NCBI GenBank assembly: GCA_916720015.1
Contig: CAKAPZ010000007.1
Span: 1 to 18,317 of the forward strand
Source of the DNA: an uncultured Atopobium sp.
GTDB taxonomy: Bacteria; Actinomycetota; Coriobacteriia; Coriobacteriales; Atopobiaceae
Direction of reading: 5' to 3'
Length of the DNA stretch: 18,317 nt
Shown here: one piece after another, positions 14,108-18,317 of the stretch
How positions within the stretch are numbered: position 1 is the first letter of the stretch
How the letters are laid out: each line of letters opens with the position of its first letter
Notes under the pieces: model-generated
What the model was told of the DNA's origin: nothing
The model's database searches: none
Seen by the model: the letters and a program-made list of their open reading frames with translations, nothing else
Position numbers and translations under genes: made by a program

Positions 14108-16371
14108 TGAACTTAGACACCTTATCTCTTCAACAATTTGGTCAGCCACTGTCTGAAATTACTGACAGTCAGGTTTTTGAATTACTGCTTCAGGTGGTTA
14201 AGAGTAAGTCGGACACTCTTCCGTTAAACAATGGTAAGAAGAGGCTTTACTACATCTCTGCAGAGTTTTTGATTGGAAAGCTGCTCTCAAATAACCTCAT
14301 TAATCTGGGAATTTATAACGAGGTAAAAGAGCAACTTTCTAAAGCAGGTCATTCGCTCGAAGACATCGAAGAGCTTGAAGTTGAGCCTTCGCTTGGAAAT
14401 GGTGGCCTTGGTCGATTGGCAGCATGCTTTATCGATTCTATGTCAACTCTTGGCCTGCCAGGCGATGGTGTGGGTCTTAAGTATCATTTTGGCCTTTTCC
14501 ATCAGAAGTTTTTAGACAGACAGCAAACCACTGTTCCAGACGCTTGGCTTTCTGATGACAGGTGGCTTGAAGATGAGAAGACGTCATTTACCGTGGAATT
14601 TGGGGATTTCTCGGTGACGTCTGAGCTCTATTCCATTGACGTTTTGGGATATGACCGAACAAAGAAAAACAGACTTCGCTTGTTTGACTTGCAAAGCATT
14701 GATGACTCATTAGTTTCTGATGACGCTATTGATTTTGATAAGACTGCATTAAAAAAGAATTTAACGCTCTTTTTGTATCCCGATGATTCTGATGAAGATG
14801 GCCAGCTTCTTCGCGTTTATCAGCAATATTTTATGGTTTCTAATGCTGCACAACTGATTCTTAAAGAGGCGGTTGATCGTGGTAGCAATATTCATGACCT
14901 TGCTGACTATGTTGTGATTCAGATTAACGACACGCACCCAACAATGGTAATTCCAGAGCTTATTCGTATCTTGACCGAGAAATACGAAATCTCGTTTGAA
15001 GAGTCTGTAGACATTGTTTCTTCACTGGTCGCGTACACAAATCATACGATTTTGGCAGAGGCTCTTGAGAAATGGCCCCTTAAATTCATCGAGGAAGTTT
15101 CTCCAAAGATTGCTTCGATTATCAAAAAGCTTGATCAACGCATCCGCAGTACCGTTGCTGACCCAAGTGTACAAGTCATTATTGATAAGAAAGTTCACAT
15201 GGCTAACCTTGCCATTCATTACGGCTTTAGTATCAATGGTGTTGCGGCACTTCATACTAAGATTTTGGAAGAGACAGAACTCAAGCCATTCTATGATTTG
15301 TATCCAGAAAAGTTCTCAAACAAGACTAATGGAATTACGTTCCGTCGCTGGTTAATGGGTTGTAATCCTGAGCTCGCAGAGTATCTTGATACGTTATTAG
15401 GAGATAGTTGGAGAACAACTGCTCATCTCGAGGGACTTTTAGAGTATCGAGACAACGAAGAGGTCCTCAATAAACTACAAGACATCAAGCAAGCTGCTAA
15501 AGATCGAATGGTTAAGTTTTTACTGGACAATCAAGATGCAAGGGTCAACGCTGATTCCATCATTGATGTCCAGGTAAAGCGTTTCCACGAATATAAGCGT
15601 CAGCAAATGCTATTGCTTTATTTGATTTGGAAATATTTTGATATTAAGTCCGGACACCTTCCAAAGCATCCTATTACTGTCATTTTTGGTGGTAAGGCTG
15701 CACCAGCATACGTGGCTGCTCAAGATATCATTCATGCAATTCTTGTACTCTCGTCTTTGATTGCAAACGATGCAGATGTTTCACCATATCTTCAGGTGAT
15801 AATGATCGAGAATTACAACGTTACTGCCGCTGAGCACGTTATTCCAGCAGCAGATATCTCTGAGCAGATTTCACTGGCTTCCAAGGAGGCTTCTGGAACT
15901 TCCAACATGAAGTTCATGCTTAACGGCGCTGTTACCGTTTGCACAGTTGATGGTGCAAATGTAGAAATTGCCGACTTGGTAGGCGAGGAGAATATCTACA
16001 CGTTTGGCGCATCAAGCGATGAGGTTGTAAGCCTTTACGAGCACAAAGGTTACAAAGCAAAAGAGTTTTATGAGAAACCCGAGATTAAACCACTCGTTGA
16101 TTTCTTAATTAGTCCAGAGTTTATTTCTCTTGGAAATAAGGAGCGCCTGGCGCGCCTTCACAAAAACCTGTGCTCAAAAGACTGGTTCATGACACTGCTT
16201 GATTTGGAAGCATACATTTCAACAAAAGAGCGCGTGTTTAATGATTATGAGGATAGGAGAGCGTGGCTTCAGAAGTCTCTTGTGAATATTGCTATGGCAG
16301 GAACATTCTCATCTGATAGAACTATCGCTGAATATAACGATGAGATTTGGCATCTTACTTCTGATAAGTAG
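14107..16371 (+). CDS. glgP: maltodextrin/glycogen phosphorylase
   Basis: A PLP-dependent GT35 alpha-glucan phosphorylase, 754 residues, releasing glucose-1-phosphate from non-reducing ends using phosphate. It is shorter than E. coli GlgP/MalP (about 800) and lacks an N-terminal regulatory tail, like streptococcal MalP. Visible are KKRLYYISAEFLIGKLLSNN (44-63), EPSLGNGGLGRLAACFIDS, QINDTHPTMVIPELIRIL, VKRFHEYKRQQML, FGGKAAPAY and the cofactor site SGTSNMKFMLNG with Lys602. GAGGAG precedes the ATG by five bases inside the end of malQ. With MalQ it completes intracellular maltodextrin breakdown; storage glycogen could be an additional substrate. No phosphoglucomutase gene is in the window. Confidence 0.95.
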   Translation: MNLDTLSLQQFGQPLSEITDSQVFELLLQVVKSKSDTLPLNNGKKRLYYISAEFLIGKLLSNNLINLGIYNEVKEQLSKAGHSLEDIEELEVEPSLGNGGLGRLAACFIDSMSTLGLPGDGVGLKYHFGLFHQKFLDRQQTTVPDAWLSDDRWLEDEKTSFTVEFGDFSVTSELYSIDVLGYDRTKKNRLRLFDLQSIDDSLVSDDAIDFDKTALKKNLTLFLYPDDSDEDGQLLRVYQQYFMVSNAAQLILKEAVDRGSNIHDLADYVVIQINDTHPTMVIPELIRILTEKYEISFEESVDIVSSLVAYTNHTILAEALEKWPLKFIEEVSPKIASIIKKLDQRIRSTVADPSVQVIIDKKVHMANLAIHYGFSINGVAALHTKILEETELKPFYDLYPEKFSNKTNGITFRRWLMGCNPELAEYLDTLLGDSWRTTAHLEGLLEYRDNEEVLNKLQDIKQAAKDRMVKFLLDNQDARVNADSIIDVQVKRFHEYKRQQMLLLYLIWKYFDIKSGHLPKHPITVIFGGKAAPAYVAAQDIIHAILVLSSLIANDADVSPYLQVIMIENYNVTAAEHVIPAADISEQISLASKEASGTSNMKFMLNGAVTVCTVDGANVEIADLVGEENIYTFGASSDEVVSLYEHKGYKAKEFYEKPEIKPLVDFLISPEFISLGNKERLARLHKNLCSKDWFMTLLDLEAYISTKERVFNDYEDRRAWLQKSLVNIAMAGTFSSDRTIAEYNDEIWHLTSDK

Positions 16372-16397
16372 ATGTAAGCAGTACGGACTAGTAAACT

Positions 16398-16480
16398 ACC
16401 GCTTAAGCCTAAGCCAGCGGTCTAATGCAGTCTTAATGAGCAATCTTAACGAACGGCCTAGACTAGTAGTCTAGGCCGTT
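16398..16480. other. hairpins after glgP
   Basis: AACGGCCTAGAC (16452-16463) and its complement (16469-16480) form a perfect 12-bp stem with a 5-base loop, about 80 bases after the glgP stop. TGAATG follows, so there is no T-run. A smaller ACCGCT/AGCGGT stem lies at 16398-16421. They may end or protect the operon transcript; factor-independent termination is doubtful. Confidence 0.5.
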
Positions 16481-16608
16481 TGAATGTGTCCCTTTAGCGG
16501 TTTAATGTACGAAAAGGGCATTTGATATGTCCTCGTCTGCGCGAGAATGTATAAAATGAGCTATGGTATATGCATAAATATTCACCCTTCACGTTGAAAG
16601 AAGGATGT

Positions 16609-18317
16609 ATGAACGGTACTTCTGTTAGAAGCGTAAGCAGCGCTTGGTTTTCTCGCTTTACGGTTTTAGCAATTTGCATGCTTTTTGTGGGCGCAATTCT
16701 GGCGTTTGCCCTCCCACGCACGGCATTTGCTGCTGACCCAACAGTTTATTCTGAAGATGTGGATGGTGCTCCGCTGGACGGTTCACATACCTCGGCAAAT
16801 CCATTCCCAGATTTTATCTCTGATGCTGAGATTCAGGCAGAGATTAATGCTCAGGCTGCCAAGCCGCGAGAGGACCGTACAGGTGTTATTGCGCGTTATT
16901 ACTGGGTAAAGCCTGATGGAACTGCGCTCAAGCTGGACATGGACCCAACTAAATATTCCGTTGCACAGATGATTGCTGAAGGCGGAGAAATTCGTGCGTA
17001 CTACGTTCTTCTCGGCGATGCAGAGAATTTGATTAACTTCCCACAGAATGATCCAAATGGCTATGGCCTGCGTAAGATAGCCGTTTCGGCTCATGCTGCC
17101 GTTGATACCTACAAGCCTATGGATGCAACTGGCGCGCTTTCGGGCGGTGGTCCAAAGACTAATTTGATGTTTACCGTCAAGGTCAATGGTCAGTCTATTA
17201 TGGGTGGCACTTCATATGAGGAGCCCGCTGCTGTATTTACTGCACCAGTTACAGCTCGTCAGTACATTGAGTTCTCCGCGCCATTGAACATCTCTGATAG
17301 GTCTTATCAGCTGGGAATTCAGGGTGGCATTAAGAAATCTTGGGGAGGCACTCACGCATATACCAAGCGTTATCCTGCGCGAGTCATTGATACCGCAACA
17401 GCTGTGTACCATTATGTCGATGACCTTGCGTATAGGCAGCTTAACGGCCTTGGCCTTAGTGACCCTATTGCACAAAGAAATGCTGGTCTTCCTATTTATG
17501 GTAACGGTGCAGTAAGCGTTCTTGGTCTTGATGATCTTGCTGCTACGTATACAACTTCTGCAGCGTTTGAGGATCGTCAGGTGTCTGCTCGTTACAACAC
17601 AAAGGGTCATGTCGTGTATATGCCTGAGTATGCTGGCGTTACTGCAGATGACTCTGTTGCTGGCGGTAATAAATTTGAGACCGATCCATCAACCAACATG
17701 TTGCTGACTACTGTTCGCAAGTCAGTCGACGAGATCAAGGCTGCAGGACCTGGTGATTCTTACGTCTATATCGCAAATGATATTGACGTTCCAGAGGGAA
17801 CATCTCTTGCGATTGGCACGTATAACTCTGGTCCTCGCGATAATTCCGTTTTGGCTCCTGGTTTCAATGCAGACGGTTCTGTAAACCGCACCAGGCAGTA
17901 TTACCTCACGTATCGTGCCGTTCCGTCTCCTTTAAAGCTTGTGAAGACTGACTCAGACGATGCTTCTAAGCCTGTCGCCGGTGCAACTTATAGTCTCTAT
18001 AAGGCTGACGGCACATTGGTCAAAGAGGGAATCACTACTGATGCTGATGGTACTTTCACATCCGGCGATATTCTTACAAAGACAGAGCTAACTGCACTGG
18101 TTCAGAATACCGCGGCAACTGCAGACCTACTAACTAAGGGCATTTATCAGGATGGAGATAAGTTCTATCTGACGCCGGGCGATTATTATCTGGTTGAGAC
18201 TGCATCTCCAGAGGGATATGAGCTCAATACAAATCAGATTCCATTTACCGTAGCTCCTGCAACGTTTAATGCTGCAGATGAGACTATTGTTCCTGCGGAA
18301 GTTACTACTGCTGATAA
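16609..18317 (+). CDS. secreted surface protein with SpaA/CnaB-like domain (3' end outside window)
   Basis: An open frame from ATG 16609 to the window edge, 569 codons with no stop, so the protein is partial at its C-terminus. Residues 1-41 are a signal peptide (basic start, hydrophobic core, cleavage likely at AFA|AD). Residues about 42-440 match no domain I recognise; they contain VIARYYWVKPDGT, a Gly-rich stretch and SYVYIANDIDVPEGT. Residues about 441-545 look like a SpaA/CnaB pilin-type domain: PLKLVKTDS with Lys446, PVAGATYSLYKADG, then GDYYLVETASPEGYEL with Glu530, the usual Lys and catalytic Glu of an isopeptide bond. Such proteins are often sortase-anchored adhesins or pilins; the anchor would be beyond the edge. 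AAGGA lies only three bases before the ATG. TATAAA at 16550-16555 may be the -10. Confidence 0.8.
   Translation, partial: MNGTSVRSVSSAWFSRFTVLAICMLFVGAILAFALPRTAFAADPTVYSEDVDGAPLDGSHTSANPFPDFISDAEIQAEINAQAAKPREDRTGVIARYYWVKPDGTALKLDMDPTKYSVAQMIAEGGEIRAYYVLLGDAENLINFPQNDPNGYGLRKIAVSAHAAVDTYKPMDATGALSGGGPKTNLMFTVKVNGQSIMGGTSYEEPAAVFTAPVTARQYIEFSAPLNISDRSYQLGIQGGIKKSWGGTHAYTKRYPARVIDTATAVYHYVDDLAYRQLNGLGLSDPIAQRNAGLPIYGNGAVSVLGLDDLAATYTTSAAFEDRQVSARYNTKGHVVYMPEYAGVTADDSVAGGNKFETDPSTNMLLTTVRKSVDEIKAAGPGDSYVYIANDIDVPEGTSLAIGTYNSGPRDNSVLAPGFNADGSVNRTRQYYLTYRAVPSPLKLVKTDSDDASKPVAGATYSLYKADGTLVKEGITTDADGTFTSGDILTKTELTALVQNTAATADLLTKGIYQDGDKFYLTPGDYYLVETASPEGYELNTNQIPFTVAPATFNAADETIVPAEVTTAD

Noticed and set aside
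16594-16608. Upstream TTG start for the surface protein
   Set aside because: It is in frame but has no ribosome site, and it would add residues ahead of an already normal signal peptide.

Overview
The window looks like a chromosomal segment of a low-to-mid GC actinobacterium of the Coriobacteriia, most like Atopobium/Lancefieldella/Olsenella. This placement is inferred from the mix of a PTS enzyme I, a Firmicute-like maltodextrin catabolic cassette and a SpaA-type surface protein; no 16S or marker gene is present to prove it. The genes are densely packed, with clear Shine-Dalgarno sites and many intrinsic terminators.

Left part (1-5140). A minus-strand tRNA-Arg(UCU) is followed by a MalY/PatB-type PLP C-S lyase, then a tRNA-His(GUG)/tRNA-Lys(CUU) pair. 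Next come a PfkB-family 1-phosphofructokinase (fruK) and PTS enzyme I (ptsI) as separate units, each closed by an intrinsic terminator. No HPr gene or EII gene lies nearby.

Middle (5188-7199). A minus-strand YegS/DagK-type lipid kinase is divergent from an ABC-2 permease of the polysaccharide-export type. The permease has no ATPase gene next to it.

Maltodextrin island (7207-16371). A minus-strand GntR/UTRA regulator is divergent from a six-gene rightward unit: lipoprotein solute-binding protein, two MalF/MalG-type permeases, an MsmK/UgpC-type ATPase, 4-alpha-glucanotransferase (malQ) and maltodextrin/glycogen phosphorylase (glgP). The likely route is capture and import of maltodextrin, disproportionation by MalQ, and phosphorolysis by GlgP to glucose-1-phosphate. 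The 295-bp divergent region holds several inverted repeats, one lying on a perfect TTGACA -35 box. A 34-bp palindrome follows the binding-protein gene and a strong terminator-like hairpin separates the ATPase gene from malQ, so expression is probably graded along the unit.

Right end (16609-18317). A large secreted surface protein begins, with a signal peptide, a roughly 400-residue unrecognised region and a SpaA/CnaB-like domain. It runs off the window.

The intergenic regions share a motif close to GGCGAGAAAMCC, usually faced by an inverted copy; one copy is expanded into a tandem 15-bp array (5068-5136). This motif is the least explained structure in the window. I did not find a clearly new multi-gene system.
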